The notes under the pieces are model-generated. The model ran no database searches and was not told where the DNA came from. It saw only the letters and a list, made by a program, of their open reading frames with translations. From a virus: a stretch of 20,666 nt of DNA. The first letter of the stretch is position 1, and each line of letters opens with the position of its first letter. This document shows, in pieces, positions 1 through 7,678 of this stretch. Location: the IMG/VR virus record IMGVR_UViG_3300007541_000303, positions 1-20,666 of that record, one strand, 5' to 3'. The position numbers and the translations under genes were made by a program.

Positions 1-1
1 A

Positions 2-223
2 GTTGCAAAGAACAAAGAAACAGCAACAACAACAAGAACAAGATCTAATGGTACATCAGAGTTTATTGCATACTATGTTGATCGTGGCAATGTTTATGTT
101 TTTGTTATTGAGAAGTATGGATTGGATGCTAAGAAACAAGCAGCTTGGGATAAGAAAAAGCAATCGGTTAAATACACGAGGAAATTATCTGCTCTGAATA
201 TTTCTCCAGATGTTATTCCATAA
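2..223 (+). CDS. 3' end of an unrecognised gene (partial, 5' truncated by window)
   Basis: An open frame enters from the left edge and stops at TAA 221-223, giving the last 73 residues of a protein. The visible part starts with a polar Thr/Arg-rich stretch (TATTTRTRSNG). A compact segment follows with alternating aromatic and hydrophobic residues (FIAYYVDRGNVYVFVIEKYG), and then a lysine-rich helix (KKQAAWDKKKQSVKYTRKL). I do not recognise the family. Its place upstream of gp25 suggests a tail or baseplate-associated protein, but that is only context. A 64-residue open frame from position 3 covers the same DNA in another frame; this frame reads more like protein and has a natural stop before the gap. 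Confidence 0.55.
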   Translation, partial: VAKNKETATTTRTRSNGTSEFIAYYVDRGNVYVFVIEKYGLDAKKQAAWDKKKQSVKYTRKLSALNISPDVIP

Positions 224-224
224 C

Positions 225-234
225 GAATAAATAG
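225..234 (+). promoter_or_regulatory. possible late-promoter-like box (GAATAAATAG)
   Basis: The box differs by one base from the T4 late promoter core TATAAATA. It lies in the only clear gap before the small Hc1-like gene, about 85 bp upstream of its start codon. The identical 10-mer recurs at 17396-17405. The 224-319 gap also holds a TATACT at 284-289 that could pass for a -10 box, but it has no convincing -35 partner. Confidence 0.25.
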
Positions 235-319
235 TTTGATCAATTAGTGCTTTTATTCTTTTCCTTAAAGGCTGCAATCTGATTATACTGAAAATGAAGT
301 GATAAGTCAAGGAGTTTTT

Positions 320-493
320 ATGAAAATACATGATTCTTTAGTAAATTTGTTTGAAACATACATTGCAGAGAGCGATAAGTTTGAAACAGGCAATAAATCA
401 GCTGGTACAAGAGCAAGAAAAGCACTTGCAGAGATCAGCAAAATGTGTAAAGAGCGTAGAGCAGAGATTCAAAACTCTAAAAACGAAGGATAA
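320..493 (+). CDS. small Hc1 histone H1-like protein
   Basis: The product is 57 residues. I chose the ATG at 320 because AAGGAG at 309-314 is a good ribosome binding site at proper spacing; a GTG at 299 would extend the frame but has no such site. The core, roughly residues 22-50, contains GNKSAGTRARKALAEISKM followed by a basic helix. This matches the GNKAAxxRxR-type signature of the Hc1 family of chlamydial H1-like proteins. The Lys/Ala-rich DNA-binding tail of chlamydial Hc1 is missing, so only the helical core is present. It sits directly before gp25. A DNA-binding role cannot be assumed; it could be a structural or assembly factor in the tail operon. Confidence 0.6.
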   Translation: MKIHDSLVNLFETYIAESDKFETGNKSAGTRARKALAEISKMCKERRAEIQNSKNEG

Positions 494-500
494 ATAACAC

Positions 501-887
501 GTGGCGGATACTATCTTCAGCGATCTAAACCTTGCTTTTACTGCGCATCCAGTAACTGGTGCGCTTTCACGCAAATTAGAACGAGAAGCAGTTCGCCAAT
601 CTGTTAAATCGCTTGTCTTAACAAATAGAGGCGAGCGTCCATTTAAACCCGACATTGGTTGTTCTATTCGCAGTTATTTGTTTGAACTTTGGACGCCGAT
701 GGTTAAGCAGCAAATGGAACATGCTGTATTAGAGGTTATTCGTAATTACGAGCCAAGAGCAAGAATTATTCGACTTGTAATTAACGATAACCCAGATATG
801 AATTCATTGATTGTGTCAATAGCATTTATGATCAAGAATGACCCGAATCCAGTAACACTGGATGTAATCTTAAGCAGAGTACGATAA
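501..887 (+). CDS. 25: baseplate wedge protein, gp25-like (GPW/gp25 family)
   Basis: This 128-residue protein is about the usual size for T4 gp25, a component of the inner baseplate wedge that helps start sheath assembly. The family signature is visible at residues 38-62: LVLTNRGERPFKPDIGCSIR followed by a Leu-Phe-Glu helix. The second half has the family's beta-strand pattern ending in ILSRVR. The start is GTG at 501, with GAAGGA at 485-490 as ribosome binding site and seven bases after the previous stop. Its TAA overlaps the gp6 ATG (TAATG), suggesting coupled translation. gp25 and gp6 interact in T4 baseplates, and adjacent placement is common in marine T4-like phages. Despite the historical name, I see no reason to expect lysozyme activity. 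Confidence 0.9.
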   Translation: MADTIFSDLNLAFTAHPVTGALSRKLEREAVRQSVKSLVLTNRGERPFKPDIGCSIRSYLFELWTPMVKQQMEHAVLEVIRNYEPRARIIRLVINDNPDMNSLIVSIAFMIKNDPNPVTLDVILSRVR

Positions 888-2650
888 TGGCAACAGCAAA
901 CACTTATCTAAGAGTTACTGAACTTGATTTTTCAGGTATTCGAGATAATTTAAAATCATACCTTAGCACTCAATCTCAGTTTCAAGATTACGACTTTGAA
1001 GGTTCTGCTATGGCAGTCCTTCTTGATGTGCTTGCTTATAATACACATTACAATGCATACTATCTAAATATGCTCGCTAATGAGATGTTTCTTGATACTG
1101 CGCAGCAGCGTGACTCAGTTGTATCACGTGCAAAAGAACTGGGTTATGTTCCTGTATCTGCTATTGGCGCAACTGCTAATGTTCAGGTTACATTTACTGG
1201 CGTTGCATCAGGAACAACTCAGTTTACAATTCCAAAGAATTCTAAATTTACAACAACGGTTGATGATGTAACTTATACTTATGTAACACCTGAAGCATAC
1301 AAAGTTGTAAGGAACAACGGCGCATATTCACGCTCAATTAATATTAAAGAAGGCGAGCCACTTACGCATCGCTTTACTGTTGGTGTTGCTGGTCAACGAT
1401 ACATTCTGCCGAATCAGTATATTGATACATCAAGTATCACTGTATTTGTTCAAGAATCCGCCACTGATACTACGCAAACTGAATTTACACGTGCAACGAA
1501 TATCAATCAGGTGTTCTCAACTTCTCCAGTGTATTTCTTAGAAGAAGTTGCTGATCAAAAATATGAAATTCTTTTTGGTTCAGGTGCACTTGGTAAAGAG
1601 GTAAAAAGCGGCAACATTATTATTGTAAGTTATCTTGTTTGTAACGGCAGCGCAACAAATGGTGCTTCTGCATTTAGTGTTGATACATTAAATGTTGGAG
1701 TATCATATTCAGCTGCAACACTGGTAACGAATAGCACTGCTCGTGGCGGTCGTTATCCAGAAACAATTTCTTCAATTAAATTTAATGCTCCACGCAACTA
1801 CCAGACGCAAAACAGAGCGGTAATTAATGAAGACTATCAGCGTATCCTTTTGTCTGAAAACGCCGACCTGCAGTCTGTAGTGGCATTTGGCGGAGAGCAA
1901 GCGAATCCTCCAGTCTATGGTAAGGTGTACATTGCTGTCAAACCTTTCGGCGAAGAGTTTGCTACTCAAAACCGCAAAGCGCAGGTTCGTGCTTCTATTC
2001 TTGATCGTACTCCTCTTGGTATTGATCCAGTTGTAATTGATCCAGACTACACTTACTTGATTCCTAACATTACAACATATTATGACAAAACTAGAACACG
2101 TGTAACAGAAGCTGCGATTGAAGCGAATATTCGTGCAACAATTGCTACATTTGCTACAAACAATCTTGAGCGTTTCGGAAATCGTTTGCGTTATTCTCGT
2201 TTCGTTCGTGCGCTGGACAATGTTACAGTAGGTGAAATTCTTAACAATGATGCAACAATTAATCTAGAAAAGCGTTTTGTTCCAAATGTTAATGCTGCTG
2301 AAAAAGTTGAACTTGCATACAACAACCCTATTCGTCCAGAATCAGTAACATCAACTGAATTTACATACAGCGGTTTCTCATGTTACTTTGATGATGATGG
2401 TTTGGGCAACATCAATATCTACCGCTTTAACAGCGCAAGAGAACGTGTCAATGTTGTTTCTAATGCTGGTACAGTAAATTACGCAACAGGATTAGTTGAA
2501 GTTGAAAATTTTGCTCCAAGCGCATACTCTGATATTCAGATGAAAGTGACTGTTACTCCCGATCGTTTGGATGTTATTCCCGTTCGTGAGCAAATTCTTT
2601 TGATGAACTCTGGAGATGCAGTAATCAGCATTGTTGGTGAGTTAACCTAA
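887..2650 (+). CDS. 6: baseplate wedge protein gp6 (baseplate J-like)
   Basis: This 587-residue protein is close in size to T4 gp6 (660 residues), which forms the dimeric ring linking neighbouring baseplate wedges. The N-terminal region has the features expected of marine gp6: DFSGIRDNLKSYLSTQSQF, then a YDFEGSAMAVLLDVLAYNTH helix and EMFLDTAQQRDSVVSRAKEL (about residues 13-85). This is the baseplate-J-type entry helix bundle. A second conserved block around residues 306-350 (NRAVINEDYQRILLSENADL) corresponds to the region where gp6/J proteins pack in the ring. It overlaps gp25 upstream and the gp7-like gene downstream by one base each (TAATG), so the three are probably translated in tandem. 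No truncation or frameshift is seen. Confidence 0.9.
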   Translation: MATANTYLRVTELDFSGIRDNLKSYLSTQSQFQDYDFEGSAMAVLLDVLAYNTHYNAYYLNMLANEMFLDTAQQRDSVVSRAKELGYVPVSAIGATANVQVTFTGVASGTTQFTIPKNSKFTTTVDDVTYTYVTPEAYKVVRNNGAYSRSINIKEGEPLTHRFTVGVAGQRYILPNQYIDTSSITVFVQESATDTTQTEFTRATNINQVFSTSPVYFLEEVADQKYEILFGSGALGKEVKSGNIIIVSYLVCNGSATNGASAFSVDTLNVGVSYSAATLVTNSTARGGRYPETISSIKFNAPRNYQTQNRAVINEDYQRILLSENADLQSVVAFGGEQANPPVYGKVYIAVKPFGEEFATQNRKAQVRASILDRTPLGIDPVVIDPDYTYLIPNITTYYDKTRTRVTEAAIEANIRATIATFATNNLERFGNRLRYSRFVRALDNVTVGEILNNDATINLEKRFVPNVNAAEKVELAYNNPIRPESVTSTEFTYSGFSCYFDDDGLGNINIYRFNSARERVNVVSNAGTVNYATGLVEVENFAPSAYSDIQMKVTVTPDRLDVIPVREQILLMNSGDAVISIVGELT

Positions 2651-5600
2651 TGGCAGTTCTGGAAAAAATTTCAAAACTGGTTAGAAACCAGTTTCCCGAT
2701 TTTTACAAAGAAGATGGAGAAGGATTCCTTCTCTTCATTCAGGCATACTATGAGTACATGGAGCAGAATGGCAAACTAACCGACGCCATTCGCAACCTTG
2801 AATCATATCGTGATATCAGTACAACCACTGACGAGTATCTAACATACTTCTTTAATACGCTAATGCCTTCGATTCCCGAAGACGTGCTTGCTAACAAGCG
2901 TTTGATGGCGAAATATATTAAAGAATTTAATCTATCACGTGGTACTCTCGCCTCATACAAGTTGTTGTTCCGTACTATTTACAATGAAAGTATCGAACTC
3001 TTTTATCCATCAGATTCTATTCTTAAGGTTTCTGATGGCGACTGGCGTATTGATCAATATCTTGTTTGCAGCTATCAACCAGCAACATATACCTTTATTG
3101 GGAAAACAATCAAAGGAACATCTTCTCAAGCAGAAGCACTCGTAGAAGATGTTGTTCGCCGAACTGTTCGTGGTCGAGATTTGATGCAGATTCTTGTATC
3201 AAATGTTAAAGGTACATTTAATCACTTAGAACCAATTCGTTTACTGTCTGATACAAATGCAACTGGCCACACGCCGATTATTGAAGCTGGCATCAATAAT
3301 GTAACAATTACATCTCCTGGTGGCGAATATCGTAATGGTGATGTTGTTCGTTTGATTTCTCCTGATGTTGGTGAGTTTGCTAAAGTTGTTGTTATTGGTA
3401 CAGTTGACCTTGGTGGTACACTTACATTCTCAATTGAAAATGGTGGTTCAGGTTACACAACTTCAACCAGTAACGGTGGAACAACGATTGAACTAATCGG
3501 AGGCGATGGTTCTTCGCCAGCAAGTTTTGTTATTGGTCAAACGGATATTAATGACACCTTTGCGATTTCAATTAATACTGATCTAATTCAAAGTAACACT
3601 GTTTTTGGATCTATGGCTCCAGTAATTACGAATGCTGATGGTGCGCCAAGAGCAATGAATCCATTTGCGAATGTAATTATCTCAGCAACTGATTATGGTT
3701 TTAGAGAATCGGGCACGGAAGTTCTTGGTAACAGAAGATACAGCGATCATGCGAATGCTGTACTTGTAGTTGCAAACACTACTAATCCAGGAATTACGGT
3801 TGGTGCATCTTTGTTTGGTGTTACTTCAGGTGCTAATGGTACAGTTACAACAATTCGTAGAGCGCATAACGGTACGAATGTTGTTATTGGTGTTGATACA
3901 TACAAAAACTTTACTGGCTCTGAAAAGATAAACATTAGCACTTCTTCTGGTACAACAGTTGGTACAGTTACTTCATTTACAGGTAACACCGCTGGCTGGA
4001 TTCCGCTATCAATTGCAGTTATCTCTGGCCAAGAACTTTCGGTTGGCGATGAAATTCGTGGAAGATACTCAAATGCTATTGGTGTTGTCACTCATGTTGG
4101 CGACGCTAATACAGGTGCATATACTGCACCATCAACTGTAGTTCGTGATGTAATTACATATCGTGTTGCTGCTAACACAAGCGCAAATCTTACCAGTCAG
4201 TTTACTGCTGGACCAATTAAACCGTTTTCTCATTACGAACCAATTGCTTTGGTAACTGCGAACACAACAGTTGGTAATGTTGTAGATTGGTCAGTTACTT
4301 CTAATGGTATTATTGAAAATGTATATACTAAACTTGAAGACGCATTTAATTTCTTAAATACAACCTTCGGCACCATTAGAAAACTATCAAATATTGTTGG
4401 TGGTTCTGGTTACTCACGTGCCCCAACGGTTCGTGTACGATCTAATGATGTTGCTGCGCTTGGTATTGGTGAATCTTGGATTACCATGACCAGTACAGAT
4501 TCAAATCTTAATCTTATCGACACAAGCGATAGATTGCATCAAACGAGCGAACAAGCATTTGGTGATATTAAACAAATCTTCAGCAAACAACTTCAGCCTG
4601 ATGGAGTTACCTATGAAGTTGTTGCACGTGTATGGCAAGATTTCGGCAACCGTGATCCTGATGGAAAAGAATATGCATTGGGCGCAGCAACTTTGAGAAG
4701 AATGGCTGGTTCTTGGATTCCTGGGTATCATACTGATACAAGAACGCTAGATGGAACTGTTAATGTTACCATCACCGCAATTGATGATAGAGGTGTTCTT
4801 GGTAAGAATGCACGTATTAATGCTGGTGTTGGTGCGAACGGTACGATTACTGCGATTCGTACTCTTGACTCTGGTTTCTCTTACAAACAAGGTGAAGAAG
4901 TTATCCTCGAAGCAACGAATCGTCCCCTTGCTACTGGCGGTACAGGCATAATTAAACTTTCAGGTGTTGCAAATGCTGAAGGTTATTATGCAACAACAAG
5001 AAGTCATGTATCAACCGCTCGTGGTTATATTCAAGACGGCAGATATTATCAAGAGTTCTCATACGAAATTATCTCACCAATTTCTTTGCAAAGATATCGT
5101 GACTATGCATTAAAGTTGGTACACCCAGCTGGTCAGGCATTGTTTGGTAAGTTCCGTTCGCAGTCGAATGTTTATGTTGATGTAACTGCAAATACATCGT
5201 ACACTAAGACGCTAATGTCTAATGGTACAATTTCAATTACTAAGACCGCAGCGAATGGTACAGTTGCGATTCAGAATGGTAACAACTATGTTGTAGGCAC
5301 ATCTACCAACTTCTTGGGTGAGTTCGGTAATAAAGCAGTTGCTGGTAGCGTAGAAGTAACAGCAGCAAATTCAACTGTAATTGGTACTGGAACTTCGTTT
5401 ACAAATTATGCAGTTGGCGATTTGTTGCAAGTTGGCAACAACGATTATGTTATTAAGACTATCGCCAACAATACAGTTATGTCAGTAAGACCTGATGTAA
5501 ACTTGAAGGGTGCTTCTTCTAACTCCAGTTACACCGTAAATGGTAAGAGCAGCTTTATCGTAGAATGGGATCCAGGTGCTGGTATTCCAAATCGTTTTGT

Positions 5601-5901
5601 TGAAGTTGGTTTTAGTGCTAACTCGGCAACGAATGTAATTCTAACTGATAACTGGATCTTTGGCACGATTACTGGCGCAAACATTTACTTTGCAAACTCT
5701 CATACTATTGCTGGTTCTTCAACTACATTGACCAGCGAGTTTGCGAACGGTGATGTTATTCTTATTGAAACTGCGCATAAACAATATGACAAACTCGTAC
5801 TAAATAAGGTGAATTCCGCTACTTCTGCAAATCTTGCTTCTAAGTGGGTTAAGGCAGACCTTTCTGGTGCGAATGCTTATTATATTTCAGGAACTTTCTA
5901 A
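2650..5901 (+). CDS. 7: baseplate wedge protein, gp7-like
   Basis: This 1083-residue protein lies between gp6 and gp8 exactly as T4 gene 7 does (T4 gp7 is 1032 residues). Residues 1-115 resemble a segment that in T4 gp7 sits in the C-terminal half: FLLFIQAYYEYMEQ, a helix with IRNLESYRDI, and then GTLASYKLLFRTIYNESIEL. Near residues 820-840, RDYALKLVHPAGQALFGKFR matches the VHPxG segment near the end of T4 gp7. Between and after these lie beta-rich modules with repeated GGSGY motifs (around 3436-3500 and 4393-4440) and a GTGTSF-type module near 5380. gp7 in T4 runs along the wedge and contacts gp8, gp10 and the gp6/gp53 core. The ATG overlaps the gp6 stop, and its own stop overlaps the gp8 ATG. 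The order is well supported; the full domain equivalence is inferred. Confidence 0.78.
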   Translation: MAVLEKISKLVRNQFPDFYKEDGEGFLLFIQAYYEYMEQNGKLTDAIRNLESYRDISTTTDEYLTYFFNTLMPSIPEDVLANKRLMAKYIKEFNLSRGTLASYKLLFRTIYNESIELFYPSDSILKVSDGDWRIDQYLVCSYQPATYTFIGKTIKGTSSQAEALVEDVVRRTVRGRDLMQILVSNVKGTFNHLEPIRLLSDTNATGHTPIIEAGINNVTITSPGGEYRNGDVVRLISPDVGEFAKVVVIGTVDLGGTLTFSIENGGSGYTTSTSNGGTTIELIGGDGSSPASFVIGQTDINDTFAISINTDLIQSNTVFGSMAPVITNADGAPRAMNPFANVIISATDYGFRESGTEVLGNRRYSDHANAVLVVANTTNPGITVGASLFGVTSGANGTVTTIRRAHNGTNVVIGVDTYKNFTGSEKINISTSSGTTVGTVTSFTGNTAGWIPLSIAVISGQELSVGDEIRGRYSNAIGVVTHVGDANTGAYTAPSTVVRDVITYRVAANTSANLTSQFTAGPIKPFSHYEPIALVTANTTVGNVVDWSVTSNGIIENVYTKLEDAFNFLNTTFGTIRKLSNIVGGSGYSRAPTVRVRSNDVAALGIGESWITMTSTDSNLNLIDTSDRLHQTSEQAFGDIKQIFSKQLQPDGVTYEVVARVWQDFGNRDPDGKEYALGAATLRRMAGSWIPGYHTDTRTLDGTVNVTITAIDDRGVLGKNARINAGVGANGTITAIRTLDSGFSYKQGEEVILEATNRPLATGGTGIIKLSGVANAEGYYATTRSHVSTARGYIQDGRYYQEFSYEIISPISLQRYRDYALKLVHPAGQALFGKFRSQSNVYVDVTANTSYTKTLMSNGTISITKTAANGTVAIQNGNNYVVGTSTNFLGEFGNKAVAGSVEVTAANSTVIGTGTSFTNYAVGDLLQVGNNDYVIKTIANNTVMSVRPDVNLKGASSNSSYTVNGKSSFIVEWDPGAGIPNRFVEVGFSANSATNVILTDNWIFGTITGANIYFANSHTIAGSSTTLTSEFANGDVILIETAHKQYDKLVLNKVNSATSANLASKWVKADLSGANAYYISGTF

Positions 5902-7667
5902 TGGCTGTTTATAGATACGCTACAAAAGACCTTTCAATCACTAACGCAGAGGCATTTAAAGCAGCACTCAGCGCAAGTGATGGTAGATCAACTAAGAATT
6001 CTGTTATTCTTTATGTTTGTATCGGTAGAACAAATCCTTGGCCAAACGAACCAACGCCTGAAAATCCACCAGACAACGAACAGTATTTGCATTATGAAGT
6101 AATGCGTAGAATGATTGGTGCTAAAAAAGTAACCACTGGTGATGTAAGTCATGTAATTCCAAGATATGACTGGACTTCTGGTACGGTCTATTCAATGTAT
6201 CGTGACACCGATACAGACATGTATGAGCGTGCTTGGTATGTTCTTACTGATGAAAATAATGTGTACATTTGTTTGTACAATAACAAAGGTGCGCAGTCAA
6301 CAATTAAACCTACTGGATTCTCAACGCTTCCATTTACAACCTCTGATGGTTATACATGGAAATATTTGTACACCATTTCGTTGGGCGATGCGCAAAAGTT
6401 TATGACTGCGGTTCATATGCCAGTCAAAACTATTACTGCTGCTGATGGTTCTATTGAATCTTCTCGTCAGCTGGCGGTACAAAACGCAGCAGTGAATGGT
6501 GCGATTCTAGTTGTCGAAACAAATCAAACTGGTTCGGGATATTATCAAGTTGCGAATGCCGCAGTTGTTTCAGCAGGCGTTAATACTCTTAGAATTTCTG
6601 CTACGGCAAATCCAGAAACGACTGATAATTTTTACAACGGTTCGAGCGTATATGTTACGGACGGAACTGGTGCTGGACAGTTGCGTAGAATTATCAATTG
6701 GTCGGGTTCTACTAGAACGCTGACTGTAAACACTGCTTTTGCTACAGTATGTAACACAGACTCACGTGTTATTATTTCTCCAACCGTTACGATTATCGGC
6801 GATGGTCAAGGAGCAAAGGCATATTCATTAGTTGATACAAGTACAGGAGCAATTGCTAATGTTGCTGTAATTAATGTAGGTTCTGGTTATACACGTGCGC
6901 AAGCATTAATTACTGCAAACAGCACTCACGGTGCTGGCGCAACAGCAAATGTAATCATTTCTCCGCTTGGTGGTCATGGCCATGATCCGATTCGTAATCT
7001 TCATGGCGATAAGCTGATGCTTAATGTTCAGTTTAATGGTTCTGAAGGTCAATCAAATACTGGTAAAGGATACGTTCCTTCAAACACTGAGTTTAGAACA
7101 ATCAGCATATTGCGTGATCCAGTTCTAAAGGTTGATGCAAACAACGATATCGTTTCTGTTGAACATATTGCTAACACTTCTAATTCTCCAGCAACTTTGC
7201 GTTTGACAACTCGTTTTGGTATTTCTTATTTGAGTCCAGAACTTATTGGTAACATTGTTCCTAACAATATTCTTACCAATTTGCGCAACTATAATCGTGC
7301 AGTATCTGGTGAACTTGAATTTGTAACGCAGTTTGGTACAGCTGCAAGAACAGCAGCTGCTCTTTCTAACGCAGTACTTGCTGCAAACTGTAATGTTGTA
7401 TATGCAAGAGATGATGAAACAGTTGACGATTCATACTTTCAAACTCTGTATATAAATAGCGTAGAAAGTTACAGCGATTATCCTGCTTTTACTAAAGATG
7501 ATGTTCTGTTAAAGAGCACCAGTGCAACTCCATTGGCTACTGTTGAATCAATTAGTGGTCCAGAGGCAAATACATTCTCTGGAGAAATTATCTTTACAGA
7601 AAATGTACAAGCAGTAACTCGTGACCCAGACCAAATTGAAGATATTAAGATCATTCTAGATTTCTAA
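5901..7667 (+). CDS. 8: baseplate wedge protein gp8, enlarged
   Basis: The product is 588 residues, against 334 in T4 gp8. Conserved landmarks appear in the T4 order. IGRTNPWPNE (about residues 43-52) corresponds to the T4 GRSEPW segment, and HVIPRYDW (about 84-91) to VIPRRDW. SDGYTWKYLYTI (about 151-162) corresponds to GDGYVWEYLFEI. NTEFRTISILRDP (about 394-406) corresponds to FRQISIITNP. The C-terminus, SGEIIFTENVQ then EDIKIILDF, parallels the T4 end. Most of the extra length lies between residues about 190 and 385 and contains beta-rich GSGY modules near 6530 and 6880. gp8 forms a dimer in the wedge and binds gp7 and gp10 in T4. AGGA at 5889-5892 precedes the ATG, which overlaps the gp7-like stop. 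Confidence 0.88.
   Translation: MAVYRYATKDLSITNAEAFKAALSASDGRSTKNSVILYVCIGRTNPWPNEPTPENPPDNEQYLHYEVMRRMIGAKKVTTGDVSHVIPRYDWTSGTVYSMYRDTDTDMYERAWYVLTDENNVYICLYNNKGAQSTIKPTGFSTLPFTTSDGYTWKYLYTISLGDAQKFMTAVHMPVKTITAADGSIESSRQLAVQNAAVNGAILVVETNQTGSGYYQVANAAVVSAGVNTLRISATANPETTDNFYNGSSVYVTDGTGAGQLRRIINWSGSTRTLTVNTAFATVCNTDSRVIISPTVTIIGDGQGAKAYSLVDTSTGAIANVAVINVGSGYTRAQALITANSTHGAGATANVIISPLGGHGHDPIRNLHGDKLMLNVQFNGSEGQSNTGKGYVPSNTEFRTISILRDPVLKVDANNDIVSVEHIANTSNSPATLRLTTRFGISYLSPELIGNIVPNNILTNLRNYNRAVSGELEFVTQFGTAARTAAALSNAVLAANCNVVYARDDETVDDSYFQTLYINSVESYSDYPAFTKDDVLLKSTSATPLATVESISGPEANTFSGEIIFTENVQAVTRDPDQIEDIKIILDF
7451..7458 (+). promoter_or_regulatory. T4-type late promoter box inside gp8 (TATAAATA)
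   Basis: This is an exact match to the T4 late promoter core recognised by the phage sigma factor gp55. It lies in the 3' part of gp8, about 220 bp upstream of the 1990-codon gene. A start about a dozen bases downstream would give a leader of roughly 205 bases for that gene. It also encodes ordinary residues of gp8, so chance occurrence is possible. Confidence 0.4.
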
Positions 7668-7678
7668 GGATAAGATAA

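Noticed and set aside
3-197. 64-residue open frame at the left edge
   Set aside because: It overlaps the frame ending at 223, which enters from outside the window and looks more protein-like; the shorter frame has a Gln-run start and a low-complexity hydrophobic composition.
299-319. GTG start extending the Hc1-like gene by seven codons
   Set aside because: The ATG at 320 has a strong AAGGAG at proper spacing; the extension would place that site inside the coding region.
490-496. ATAAATA just before gp25 as a late promoter
   Set aside because: It is only four bases from the gp25 start codon, so a transcript beginning downstream of it would miss the start.
501-887. Lysozyme activity for the gp25-like protein
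   Set aside because: The old lysozyme label of this family is not supported by any catalytic motif that I can see; the structural wedge role fits the context.
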